Source of the DNA: Gonatopus flavifemur
Taxonomy: Eukaryota > Arthropoda > Insecta > Hymenoptera > Dryinidae
Assembly: GCA_018340375.1 (NCBI GenBank)
Contig: JAFFJZ010000013.1
Span: 2,706,501-2,770,500 of the forward strand
Direction: 5' to 3'
Length of the DNA: 64,000 bases
The notes beneath the pieces were generated by a model that did not search any database, was not told the DNA's origin, and worked only from the letters and a program-made list of their open reading frames with translations. Position numbers and translations under genes: made by a program. Below are positions 11,601 to 21,489 of this stretch, in pieces (position 1 is the stretch's first letter; every line of letters starts with the position of its first letter).

Positions 11601-12248
11601 GTTATTTCTGCCGAAGTTTGGCAAGTGCAACTTGGCCAGCGCCGCGCCATTTGTCAACTCTGGCTATTCCCACATGTGATTTTGAACCTCAAACCCATAT
11701 CCCTCTGGTTTCGTTCGGATACGGGTGCAATATGTATATTCCCACTAGGCTCAAATTCCAGGAATAATAATGCGACAAATCTTTGTGGAGGCTCCGATTC
11801 GGTCCAACTCTTCTACAATATAGTCCTTTCCGGCGGAAGAATCTCTCCGGGGCCGTCGAAAACCAAAAGAGCGATGGAATCAAACTTTCTCTCCCAAATC
11901 AGCGACAACACGTGCATTCCGACCGAGATGATGTTTGTTGATACGATTCCGTGTTCAAACTCGTCCTTCGTATCTTGTACGACCTCCCATTTCACGTACG
12001 CTATATCTTCGTTACATCTATGTTACAACATTTCCTCTGCATCCCCAGCGCCATATGGCTCTACGCGTTATCATATATCTTGTCACCGCATGTTCACCCG
12101 TGTGTTGATTACCACCATGCTCGTATCTTATGCATTCCGGATTCCAAAATCCGTTATCTCCCTCCTACTCGGAAACGATTGAGCCTAGAGTATTCCAACT
12201 ACGCTTAAATTCTTGGATGAATTTGAATCCGCTCCGACTCTTTAGCAA
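11601..12248. other. Unassigned sequence flanking mariner
   Basis: No repeat family or conserved protein recognised. An open frame of 185 codons (11625-12182, plus) has no motif I can name and no support from a second copy in the window. Confidence 0.35.
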
Positions 12249-12250
12249 TA

Positions 12251-13572
12251 CGAGGTGTGTTCAAAAAGTAAGGTGACTTTGTATTTTTGAGAAAAAATAT
12301 TTATTTATTTATCAATATTTATGTTGTCCCCTTCAAAGTAATCCCCCTCAGATACAATACACTTATGCCAACGGTTTTTCCAATCCTCAAAGCACTTCTC
12401 ATAAGCACTTTTCGGTATAGCCTTGAGCTCTTCCAGCGATGCAGTCTTTATCTCTTCAATCGTTGCAAATCTCCGTCCTTTCATAGGTCTCTTTAGTTTT
12501 GGGAACAAGAAAAAGTCACATGGGGCCAAATCCGATGAATATGGTGGCTGAGGCATCATTGTGGTGTTGTTTTTGGCCAAAAAATCTCTCACAAGCAAAG
12601 ATGAGTGAGCAGGGGCATTATCGTGATGCAAAAGCCATGAATTATTTTTCCACAATTCTGGACGTTTTCTTCGTAATGCCTCTCGCAAACGGCGCATAAC
12701 TTCAAGATGATACTGTTTATTGACCGTACGATCATATGGTAAGAACTCCTGATGCACCATGCCATGGTAATCGAAGAAAACAGTGAGCAAAACTTTGACA
12801 TTTGATCGAACTTGGCGTGCTTTTTTCGGTCTTGGCTCATCTGGGGTCTTCCATTGGGACGATTGGACTTTGGTTTCGACATCATAACCATATACCCATG
12901 ATTCGTCACCAGTTATGACCCTTCTGAGTGAATCTGGGTCGTCGTTGACGTCATTCAACAGTTCTTGAGCGATGCTCATGTGACGTTTCTTTTGGTCAAA
13001 ATTTAGCAATTTCGGAACAAACTTCGCTGACACACGTCTCATGCCCAAAACGTTAGAAAAAATTTCATGGCACGAGCCAAGCGATAAACCAACATCCTCA
13101 GCAACTTCTCTGATAGTGATTCGACGATTTTCCAAAACAATTTTCTTCACTGCTTGAACGTTTTCATCAGTTGTTGACGTGCTTGGGCGTCCAGAGCGAG
13201 GCTCGTCATTGGCATCTTCCCGGCCATCTTGGAAGAGTTTGTACCACTTGTCAACATTTTTTTTACTCAGAACAGTTTCACCGTATGCTACTGTCAACAT
13301 TTTAAGTGTTTCGGAGCACTTTATTTTATTTTTTACACAAAATTTGATGCAAATCCTTTGATCCATATTTTTCGATAGCAAGAAATCGCCGAGCACGCAA
13401 AACACTCATAACCTTTACGCCTCTCACAACCAAACAAAAAATGCTATACACTTGAAACTTGATACAGATGTTCGGGAAGAGTATGCCAACATAACAAAAC
13501 AAAAAAATCGATGATCGAAAGTACGTTGCCCGCGAAATTTGAAAAGTCACCTTACTTTTTGAACACACCTCG
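12251..13572 (-). mobile_element. Complete mariner element, 1322 bp
   Basis: Both ends are present as perfect-looking inverted repeats of about 27 bp, starting CGAGGTGTGTTCAAAAAGTA and ending with its reverse complement. TA dinucleotides flank at 12249-12250 and 13573-13574, the target duplication of the Tc1/mariner superfamily. The length and single uninterrupted ORF are typical of a recently active mariner. It is the only structurally complete autonomous element in the window. Confidence 0.95.
12305..13366 (-). CDS. Mariner transposase (DD34D), intact
   Basis: Cut-and-paste transposase that binds the TIRs and mobilises the element in the nucleus. The start is taken at MDQRIC (13366), the usual mariner start; the open frame extends 13 codons upstream without family resemblance. 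The 353-residue length is typical. An N-terminal paired-like double helix-turn-helix covers about residues 1-110, with the linker at WYKLFQDGRE and GRPSTS. The catalytic triad is visible: D154 in TGDESW, D249 in HHDNAPAH and D284 in YSSDLAPCDFFLFP, with 34 residues between the last two (DD34D). The usual YSPDLAP reads YSSDLAP, a substitution next to the third aspartate that might affect activity. No stop or frameshift. Confidence 0.95.
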   Translation of the reverse strand: MDQRICIKFCVKNKIKCSETLKMLTVAYGETVLSKKNVDKWYKLFQDGREDANDEPRSGRPSTSTTDENVQAVKKIVLENRRITIREVAEDVGLSLGSCHEIFSNVLGMRRVSAKFVPKLLNFDQKKRHMSIAQELLNDVNDDPDSLRRVITGDESWVYGYDVETKVQSSQWKTPDEPRPKKARQVRSNVKVLLTVFFDYHGMVHQEFLPYDRTVNKQYHLEVMRRLREALRRKRPELWKNNSWLLHHDNAPAHSSLLVRDFLAKNNTTMMPQPPYSSDLAPCDFFLFPKLKRPMKGRRFATIEEIKTASLEELKAIPKSAYEKCFEDWKNRWHKCIVSEGDYFEGDNINIDK

Positions 13573-13574
13573 TA

Positions 13575-13869
13575 CAAGGTTTCCAAGAGCGACAAAATTC
13601 AACTTTCGGTGACTAATTGGCCACAAGGAAGCGATGAATTCTCATATAGGTTCCAATGGGTTTTGTCGATATGGGTTTTCCACCGTAACGGACGTTCAGA
13701 AACGACCAACATAGTACGTTCAGTTTGGAATAACTCAGCGGCACTCCTAGCATTTGAAGTGGATTAATCCAATTGTCGTTTTATTCCGCTTCATATTTTC
13801 AAAACGAAGATGTTTTTCAAAAATTATGACCCACTTCGAATACTGTTTACACACGATTTTTATGTAAGA
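13575..13869. other. Unassigned sequence between mariner and the 121 bp array
   Basis: Nothing recognisable. It presumably joined 11601-12248 before the mariner inserted. Confidence 0.35.
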
Positions 13870-15290
13870 TAAGTCCTAGGGGGTTTCGAGGGTGCTGAAT
13901 CCGAATCTGACGTTGGAAAATGCATCCAAGGTGGTGGATCCAGTGAAGTGGACGTGAATTTGGTCATTTTTGAACGAATCGATATGAAAGATGGGGTTTA
14001 GAGGTTTTCAAGGGTACTGAATCCAAATGTGACGTCGGAAAATGAATTCAAGATGACGAATCCACTGTAGTGGGCGTGAACATAGTGATTTTTGCATTTG
14101 TGAACAGATGTATATGAATCATCGGTCCTGGAGGTTCTCGGGGGTGCCAAATCTGAATCCGACGTTGAGAATGCATTTAAGATGTCGGCTCTGATATAGT
14201 GGACGTGAATATATTTATATTTTTGTTTTCCGACGGATTTTTATGAAACGTGGGCCCTGGGAGTTTACGAGGGTGCTGAATCCGAATCTGACGTCGAAAA
14301 ATTAATTTAAGATGACTGTTCCAATATATTGGACGTGAATTCAGTCATTTTTGCATTTGTGGACAGATTTATATAGAGCATGGGTTCTAGGGGTTTTCGA
14401 GGGTGCTGGATGCAAGTCTACAGACTTCAATGTAACAAAATGGACTGCAAACCTACTAAAGTTGATGCAGCTGAAGTTGAATCAAACACTGATATAAAAC
14501 ATTTCTATGTATAGGAGGAGGCCACCTTCAAGAGGGCAACATGAATGCAGCGTTTACCAATCACCTTCGTTCTTACAATTTGTGATTGTACCTCATTGAA
14601 GATGGTTTCTTGCCTCATGAATCTACCCAACAGTTCGCAGTCTAGTGTATCATGTAGGAGTCTGTGTGCAAATCTGACGTTAGGAGACGGTGGAAAAATT
14701 TTTTTTTGCTTCTTCTCGAAATTCAAAATTCCGGCTCTATACAGACCTAGATAAACCTTCAAAGATTTATCCTCGAAAACTGCGGACTTATTTACGCGTC
14801 CAGTTTCGAGTATATTGGTCGGAAAAAATTCCACCAGATGGAACCACCTATGTGATCGTTCCCTCTTAAGAACTGAATTCAAGCTGGCCGATCTGGTATA
14901 GTGAACGTGGAGCTAGTCATTCTTGCATGTGTGTACAGACTTACATGAAACTTGGGTTCTAGAAGTTTTTGAGGCTTCTAGATGCAAATCTGACGTTGGA
15001 AAATGAATTTAAAGTGGCTGATCCAGTATGGTGCACGTGAATTCAGTCATTCCTACATTTGTGAACAGCTTTATATGCAACATGGGTTCTAGGGGTTTTC
15101 TGGGATGCACAATTCAATTCTGGAGTCTGAGACTGGATTTAAAATAACGGATCCAACATGGCAGACATGAATGTCGTCGTTTTAGCATTTGTGGACAGAT
15201 TTGTATGAAACATGGATACTGTAGGTTTCGGGGGTACTTGATCCAAATCTGGGATCAAATGTCCAAAGAAAAATAAGAACTCCGACTCCC
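13870..15290 (+). repeat. Tandem array of about 121 bp units, interrupted
   Basis: Units contain GGGTTTTCGAGGGTGCTGAA, TCCGAATCTGACGT, AAGATG(n)CTGATCCA, GTGGACGTGAATT and TTTGTGGACAGATTTATATG. Starts near 13877, 13993, 14124, 14245, 14384 and then 14950-15230 give spacings of about 116-130 bp. A non-repeat stretch at about 14420-14885 splits the array. Its unit aligns along its length with the subterminal units of the Transib elements (shared order: GGGGTTT, GCTGA, CGAATC, AAGATGGCGGATCCAATATGG, GGACG), so it is a diverged relative. Confidence 0.75.
14420..14885. other. Insert within the 121 bp array
   Basis: A minus-strand frame of 125 codons (14505-14882) is open, but I recognise no family. 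It could be the relic of an inserted element. The array resumes on both sides, so it is an insertion or a captured spacer. Confidence 0.35.
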
Positions 15291-15640
15291 CTTGTGAGCT
15301 TTCTTGTATCCGAACACTCTTCAAAAGCTGGTTTACGTTATGACAACTTGATCCCTATGAAAATCCGGAAGTGCAGGAAGAAGTTATTGAAAGAAATCAA
15401 ACGTGAAAATACTCCGATTCATTCCCAAATCACGCCCAGATGATTCTTCGTTACGCTTAATTGACTTTCAGCTCACGCTTTCGTTCACGCTTCATTTCCA
15501 CCAAAACAGTTGTCCGAATTCTGCAGTTGTTTAGAAACATGTTCCCGAATCATTTGAAGATGGTATGAAGAAAGGTAGCTAATTAGTTTCAGGCTTTTTG
15601 AATACTACACTTGGAAATTTTTTTCAGTTCAGTGAGAAAC
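15291..15640. other. Unassigned spacer
   Basis: No array unit, ORF or palindrome recognised between the 121 bp array and the second copy of the duplicated gene unit. Confidence 0.35.
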
Positions 15641-16971
15641 CGATGAGTGCCTTTCCATATGGGGTAAAATTTGCCAAGTGTTACCACTTAAAAATTCCAA
15701 TATCATCAATGTTGATGAAATTCCATAAATATGTTGTGTGAAGTCGGGTTGTCATGTTACAGGGGTTCATATTTTGGACATTTTTTTAACCTGCATTTTT
15801 TCGAAAAATCATAATCCTCATTATTTTTGTTCAATGGCAACATGTTACCACTGATATCCGTTGGATTTCTTCTGAATTTCATGATAAAAATATATTCAAT
15901 TACGTAGGAAAAATATTTCACACAGAAATTCGAGTTTCAAAAGTGCTTTCGCAGTTTTCGTTCAATGCAACCCTTTCGGTTTTGATATATCAAAAGCTTG
16001 ACTCTTCAGCTTCAAAATCTCTTAGGTTTGAAAATGGGCCGAAAAGATTTCCTGAAATCAAGGAAGAATTCAAGTGCGCGGATCTCACGTGTCCAACCGC
16101 CACAAGAATGTATGAGTACAGCACAGAGCCAATATGGTATAATAATATTCTATGTTAATGAGAAATCTATTCCGCTGTAGTTTTCAGTATTTAAATCAGT
16201 GAAAATCACTTAGACTAGTGGAATGTTATTCTTTGTTATTCCTCAGTGTTACTCTTTAACTCTAATTTACTGAGCATCGGACTTCATTCATATCATTGGA
16301 ATAGAATTATGTCCTGAAGTTCCAATTGAATGGTGACTGTCATTGTTTCCAGCGCAACCTGATTGTGTTTTGTTTATAACATCACCTATATTATTCATTC
16401 CACTGTAAATCTCATTACCAGTTTTGTGTCGTTTTGAATGTGAGATGGTGAGTATCAAAGAAGTAAAACTTTGTCATTTTTGAAGTTCCCGTAATTGATT
16501 TTCTACTCATAGTTACTTGAATGAGGAAGGATTTTTTTACTCCATAACAACACAATGGAACGGAGAAGTTGGGGTGATCGATGTTCCAATCCATTTTAAT
16601 ATCCTCGACACAGAAAATGTTGTGATCTTCACGTCTTATCTTCGAGTCTCAAGAAACATATCCTGATTTACCCTCTGATCCCCGAATATGTGGGGGATGT
16701 AGGAAAGAGATGATTGTGCTTTCTTCAATGTCTCTTTTGTATGATGCCCAAACCATTCTGATAGATACAAACGGGAATAATTCATTCCAAGTGGTTCCAC
16801 TTCATCATTCCATCCACAGAATAATTCACAGTACCCCAAGAGCACACGAGCCGATCAATTTCAGGTTGATTCTAGATAAATTGACTTTCAACGAACGTTT
16901 ATTTCATCTTCAAATGCCCATAGCTTTATTTTACATTCTATGAAGGATTTTTGAATCTTGGTGTTCTGTTG

Positions 16972-17226
16972 TACTGAGAGAAATAATTACTGTCACCGGC
17001 AACATATTTTCTCGTTCCGAGGAATCCATTCCTCCGAGAATATGTATCTTTGATACAAGAAAATTTTTTTGGACTCAAGATCACGTTTCTTGAATTGAGA
17101 AAATATTTTCTTGGATCAAAAAAATTCCCCTTGGGCCTACATTATATCAGCTGTGATCAAGAATATGCATTCATCAAAATATTCATAAATGTATTCTCTT
17201 GATAACAGTCATTATTTCCCTCAGTG
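16972..17226. mobile_element. MITE of about 255 bp with TIR near ACTGAGAGAAATAATTACTGT
   Basis: Left end reads ACTGAGAGAAATAATTACTG, and the right end, read inward, reads ACTGAGGGAAATAATGACTG. The interior is AT-rich without coding potential. It lies in the spacer between the two exons and is missing from the first gene copy. Confidence 0.65.
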
Positions 17227-17295
17227 TGGGATAGAGTCCAAAATATTATCTCATGATGGAAGAACTAGGATAATTAAGGAATTTTCATCTCTTAG

Positions 17296-18090
17296 GATCA
17301 AACATTATTCGGAATGAATGAGGTCCCACATCTTGAAATTATGGAGGAGGAGAATATCGATACAAATGAGAAGAATTTCTCTGTTCCATTAATAAAAAAA
17401 TGCAAGAGGTCAGAACAAGAGTGTCAAATAAACTGTAACAAATCAGCTGTAGAAGTTCTCGATCAAATCGAAGAGAAATTCAAACTGTCTCCCAGCTACT
17501 CAGAAAAGATTTTGCCTCCAATCCTGGCACCAAAATCATGGGGATGAAGGATATCAGCTGCTGAATTCAGCACTTCAGAACGTCAAGCGAAGAAAGCGAT
17601 ACAGTTGGTAACTGAAAACGGACCCATTCAGCACAAATATCGCAGTAATATTGCTGCACTATGATTGGAATATCTCAATATTGCTGTAATATTACTCTAA
17701 TATTGCTGCGATATTTGTGCTGAGTGGGGAATTTTGACATCACCAAATCCAAAGAGAGGACGAAAGTTATCTTCCGGGATTGAGAGTTCTATCATAGCTT
17801 TTTACTTGGATGATGAAAACAGCCGAATATTGCCAGGCATGAAGGAGTTCCAATCTTTCGGTTGGAACTATTGATGGCACCCGCGAACATGTTCAAGAAA
17901 GATTGATTTTATGCCATCTTGCCGAATTGTATTCTTTATTTATATTAAAGAACCCTACACTTAATCCTTTGCCGTGGAAAGTGCACGAATCAGCATCTAA
18001 ACCCATCCATGAAAGAATAAGCAATAGAATGGCTCGCTTTCATGGTGTTGAACTACGAGTATTTATCAATGTGTGCTGCGTCACGTGATC
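17296..18090 (+). pseudogene. Main exon of the second gene copy, disrupted
   Basis: Translation follows the first copy through KSAVEVLDQIEEKFK and PPILAPKSWG, then a TGA (17545). It continues with ISAAEFSTSERQAKKAIQLV, is interrupted by a palindromic insert after ENG, and resumes as ILTSPNPKRGRKL and FYLDDENSRILPGMKE. A shifted frame then gives LCHLAELYSLF. The downstream half present in the first copy (DFAENYAF, HGKGPCDG) is missing. It is certainly non-functional and serves mainly to confirm the reading frame of the first copy. Confidence 0.75.
17624..17727. mobile_element. 104 bp palindromic MITE inside the exon
   Basis: Left arm CATTCAGCACAAATATCGCA and the right arm ending TGCGATATTTGTGCTGAGTG are reverse complements with few mismatches. 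The centre repeats CAATATTGCTG. The surrounding codons (GAAAACGG and AATTTTGACATCACC) rejoin in frame with the other gene copy when the insert is skipped, which fixes the boundaries to within a few bases. Confidence 0.75.
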
Positions 18091-18371
18091 AATTAGCAGT
18101 GCTGTACATGGTCATCGATGTCCCTTGCCGGTTGTTCATATGCAAAAAAGTTGCTAGCTGCTATTGAGTATGATGGAGGTAATAATTAATATGTATTATG
18201 TTTATGATCGAATATTGAAAAAAAGGTGAATATTCATATTTATGAATTAGGTTATAACTATCATGTTTTCCATTTTCTCAAGGTTTTTCAGTTGTAAACA
18301 TATTAACCAAATTAACATAAACAAAAACCAATAATCAATTCCACTAATCAAAAGGGCAAATAAAATCGGTA

Positions 18372-18494
18372 TTCATGAAGCAATCGGAAATAGATGAATC
18401 ACTAGATAGTAAGGATACTACTGAAAATAAGCGCACCTTGAAATCACAGGTTATCGCAAGAAAATCTACACGCCCAAAAAAACGGAAAAGTACA
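18372..18494 (+). pseudogene. Possible exon of a TE-associated gene, first of three
   Basis: An ATG at about 18375 opens a polar, lysine-rich peptide (KSTRPKKRKSTG) ending at CAG before GTAGTATT, a usable 5' splice site. The next block (18628-18736) starts after AAATATAG and ends at TTTCAG. The three blocks could be spliced in order, but I know no named family, so the assignment rests on splice-site order and composition only. Confidence 0.35.
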
Positions 18495-18627
18495 GGTAGT
18501 ATTATTGTCTCATTGAATTCTCACTGACGTGGTATCAATTCATCATATTCTTTGATTTCGATCAGTTGTTCTCAATCCTAACGTATTGATCAATTTTCAC
18601 AAATCATACACATTCTAAAATATAGAT

Positions 18628-18950
18628 TACGTTGAACAAGAGAATAATCAATCTCCCAAATTACTCCCAGATGAGATTTGTGATTCAATTAATACCGAGC
18701 CAATTTTAAAACAAAGGAAAACACAATATTTTTCAGTGAAAATGATGAGAACTTGGCTGAAACTACCAAACGCTATGTGAATGACAACTTGAAAGTTGAG
18801 GGTTATAAGAAAAAAGGCATGAGACAGAAGAAAAAATCGTCAAACGTTAAAAGTAAAGCAAAGATATTCGGAGTCACATTTTGCTGTAGTTTGAATTGGT
18901 CCAAGAAATTTAATAACCAGATCAATAGTTCTTGCTTGGTTTTAATTCCA
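18628..18950 (+). pseudogene. Possible further exons, basic peptide of unrecognised family
   Basis: Frame after TATAG: DYVEQENNQSPKLLPDE, then, past 18736, DENLAETTKRYVNDNLKVEG and RQKKKSSNVKSKAK, ending with FGVTFCCSLNW before a stop at 18951. The lysine-rich block suggests a nucleic-acid-binding or nuclear protein. A pair of cysteines closes the frame abruptly, as if a domain were cut. Relation to the piggyBac 350 bp downstream is unknown. Confidence 0.4.
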
Positions 18951-19279
18951 TAATGTTCAAAATATTTGAGAGAATTAATAAAACTATCAGCTGATTAAAA
19001 AATATATCGATTCCCATTTATCAATGAGATTTGATTTGAATTTTGCAACGGTGAATGACCATTCAAACCCACTCAGTTCCACTAAAAAAACAGTTTTTGA
19101 ATTTGTTTAAATGGTACTTTTCAGTTGCAAATTTTGTGTTAGTGAATGGGATTTAATATACATCCTGTACTAAGATTGGACCAAAGTGTTCAAATTATGC
19201 TCGAAATAATTCCTTAAACCCATATTCTCAATATATTCTCTGTGATATAACTCAATAAATACGCTCATGCATTCTTTCA

Positions 19280-20134
19280 GTTTCTTCATGCACTCAGAGT
19301 GGGATATTGTCTGGAAAGGGATTTTCTCAATCGAAAAAATGTGGAGAGAAAATTGGTAAAATACAAGAGGAATGGTCTGATGGAGATAAAGAAACAGAAA
19401 GAGTAGTAGACAGTGATTGCTCTTTAGATTATTTCGATGAGGAATTCACAGAGATGGAAGAAGATGATAGGATTACTGATATGGTTTCTACGTTTGTTTT
19501 CTCTGATCATATGAAAACACGTCAAATTCAACCTTTTGATGAACCCATAGGTCTATATCATACACTACCCCCTGGAAGTGCAGAAAAAATGTATTTCGAA
19601 TTATTCTTGAACAATGAATTTTATGAACTCGTCGCATTAGAAACAAATGAATATGCAAAATTCATGCAAGAAAAGAAAGGCAGAGAAGATAAAAGATGGC
19701 ACGATGTCACTGCGCAAGAAATTGAAGCCTACTTTGGAGTGATTTTATTGATGGGAATCGTGAAATTACCATACCTTGAAATGTATTTTCAAGATAACCA
19801 TGTAACATGTCCATTGATACGATCTGTATTTTCGTGTGAGAGGTTCAAAAAAATTGAACAATATTTACACTTAAGCGATCCAAATGAAATGGCTCGATCA
19901 GAGGATGAAAATTTTGATCCATTGTATAAAGTTCGCCCTGCCCTCAATATAACTGAAAAATTTAGAGAACTTTATAGATCACAGAAAAATCTTTCTATAG
20001 ATAAGACAATGATTGGTTTCAAAGGACGGCACTATTTAAAACAATACATGGACAAAAAATCAGAGAAATGGGGCTTCAAAGCTTGGTCTATATGCGGAAG
20101 TACGACAGGTTATTTACTTGGAACAAGTATATAC
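19280..20134 (+). pseudogene. piggyBac-like transposase, 3' truncated
   Basis: Open frame from about 19280 (no ATG at the start; CACTCAG just upstream could be a splice acceptor). An acidic N-terminus (residues 15-60) is followed by the DDE_Tnp_1_7 fold: KRWHDVTAQEIEAYFGVILL, MGIVKLP, SCERFKKIEQYLHLSD, then NLSIDKTMIGFKGRHYLKQY with the first catalytic aspartate near residue 230, and SEKWGFKAW. The usual IDE reads IDK. The frame leaves the family after GTSIYP at 20134, where the tRNA-box repeat starts, so the second and third catalytic aspartates and the C-terminal cysteine-rich domain are missing. It cannot be active. Confidence 0.9.
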
Positions 20135-20990
20135 CCATGTGGAAATGTACACACGGGCCGCTACTGGCGCGGTACTGTTGCCAGAGTTGCCAGTACTGGC
20201 AAATTCAACCTTGCCCTTATGGGGCCAGTGGTTTGGACGGTACTGGCGAGGAGTCGGAATGATGAAATCATTTTACATAAGGGCCAGTAAAACATTTACC
20301 ACCACGTCGGTAGCGATATTTGATGTATGCCTACTATGGTGGAACTCTGGCATTGCAACAGAATCAGTTGTTCGGCCAGTACTGGATGGGAAGTGGTAGA
20401 GGATCAAAATAATACATCCTACGTAGGAATTCAGACCCGGCACAGTGCTGGTAATTAGAGATCCCCGGAGTTATATTTCAAGTAAAAAAAAAAATACATT
20501 GAATTTGAACTTTCAAAACTTTGTGAATCTATTTTTCTCATCACCGTTATCTGAGAAAGACGCTCTGGAAGTGGTTTCATGAAAGTTCACTGGGCAAGGA
20601 TTGAACCCGGGACCTGCGAGTGAGAAACAGAGTCTCTATCACACCAGCTAATCTCCGAGTTGACAACGGACCACTTAAATTCCCATTTATTGCGCCAATT
20701 CCCTTGAAGTCACGCAATTTACCATAGACTCCGTAGTGAAACAAGATTCTACCAATACTGGTTCATTGTTCTCTATCGAACGTATTGAATGATCATACCA
20801 ACTCTGTCTTGATACTGGCGCGACTCCGGCTCACTACAAAAATCAAGTTGCCAAGATCGTGATTTTAATGTCAACCGACTACCGATTCCGTAGTCAACCA
20901 GAGTCCCACCAATACTGGTACCATGTCGTCTATCGAACATATTGAATCATAATACCAACTCTGGCTCAATACTGGCGCGAATTGAATACA
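20135..20990. repeat. tRNA-box-containing repeat, copy 2
   Basis: Starts CCCATGTGGAAATG, as copy 1 does at 10012, and includes a full CCAGTACTGG palindrome near 20190. Two units of about 156 bp (near 20727 and 20883) follow the tRNA-like segment, fewer than in copy 1. It abuts piggyBac codons on the left; piggyBac sequence does not resume on the right, so either the element caused a deletion or the junction is a rearrangement. Confidence 0.6.
20591..20664 (-). repeat. tRNA-like segment, copy 2
   Basis: Minus-strand reading gives GATTAGCTGGTGTGATAGAG (A-box-like) and GGTCCCGGGTTCAATCC (strong B-box resemblance) separated by about 25 bases. It is closer to a tRNA consensus than the 10484 copy. 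A working tRNA is unlikely because no seven-base-pair acceptor stem closes around it. Confidence 0.5.
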
Positions 20991-21255
20991 CAAAATTTGG
21001 GAGCAATTAACACACATATTTGTGTTTGGAATTCACCACAGATTTTATGAGAATTCAAATCAAATTTTGTATAAAAAGCACTTTAGAATAATATTGTGTT
21101 TGGATTTTAATAAAAGTATGGGAAATTCAATACACAAAATATGTTTTGTCAATAGCTTACAAACTTTGGTATCAAAATTAATATAAATATTCTTAAATTT
21201 GCGGTGGGAATTTTCAACAGTGATGTGCAACATGCAACATTACAGTAAATCACAT

Positions 21256-21489
21256 GCAGAAAAATGATGTATCAAATATTACTACATTTACTCGTACATT
21301 AGTGCCCGTAAGTGGAATAGTGTAATGTTTACAACTGAATGTAGTAAAATCTCATGCTTTATGATATGAAGTTGCACCAAATTGCACGATGTTTTGCTAC
21401 ATTCAGTTGTAAACATTATACTATTTCATTTACGGGCACTAATGTATGAGTGAATGCAGTGATATTTGATACATCATTTTTCTCCGTGC
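21256..21489. mobile_element. Palindromic MITE of about 234 bp
   Basis: Arm one begins GCAGAAAAATGATGTATCAA and runs through GTGCCCGTAA and ATGTTTACAACTGAATGTAG. Arm two is its reverse complement, ending at CATTTTTCTCCGTGC. A loop of about 40 bases separates them. Arms are about 95 bases with scattered mismatches. No ORF. Confidence 0.8.

Larger units (their letters stand above)
15645..18120 (+). repeat. Second, decayed copy of the duplicated gene unit, inverted relative to 1-3100
   Basis: Plus-strand copy of the unit at 1-3100 (minus). Flank similarity runs from about 15645. Exon a lies at 16555-16800, with an in-frame stop and frameshift after RSWGDRCSNPF. Exon b begins after TCTCTTAG at about 17295. 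Two MITEs have inserted (16972-17226 and 17624-17727). Similarity is lost around 18090-18120. Confidence 0.65.

Noticed and set aside
11625..12182. 185-codon plus-strand frame before the mariner
   Set aside because: Overlapping frames in other phases are also open, and composition is unlike a conserved protein. No second copy to test it.
20591..20664. Functional tRNA gene
   Set aside because: A and B boxes are present but there is no closing acceptor stem, and a diverged copy sits in the same repeat family; better seen as a SINE-like promoter.
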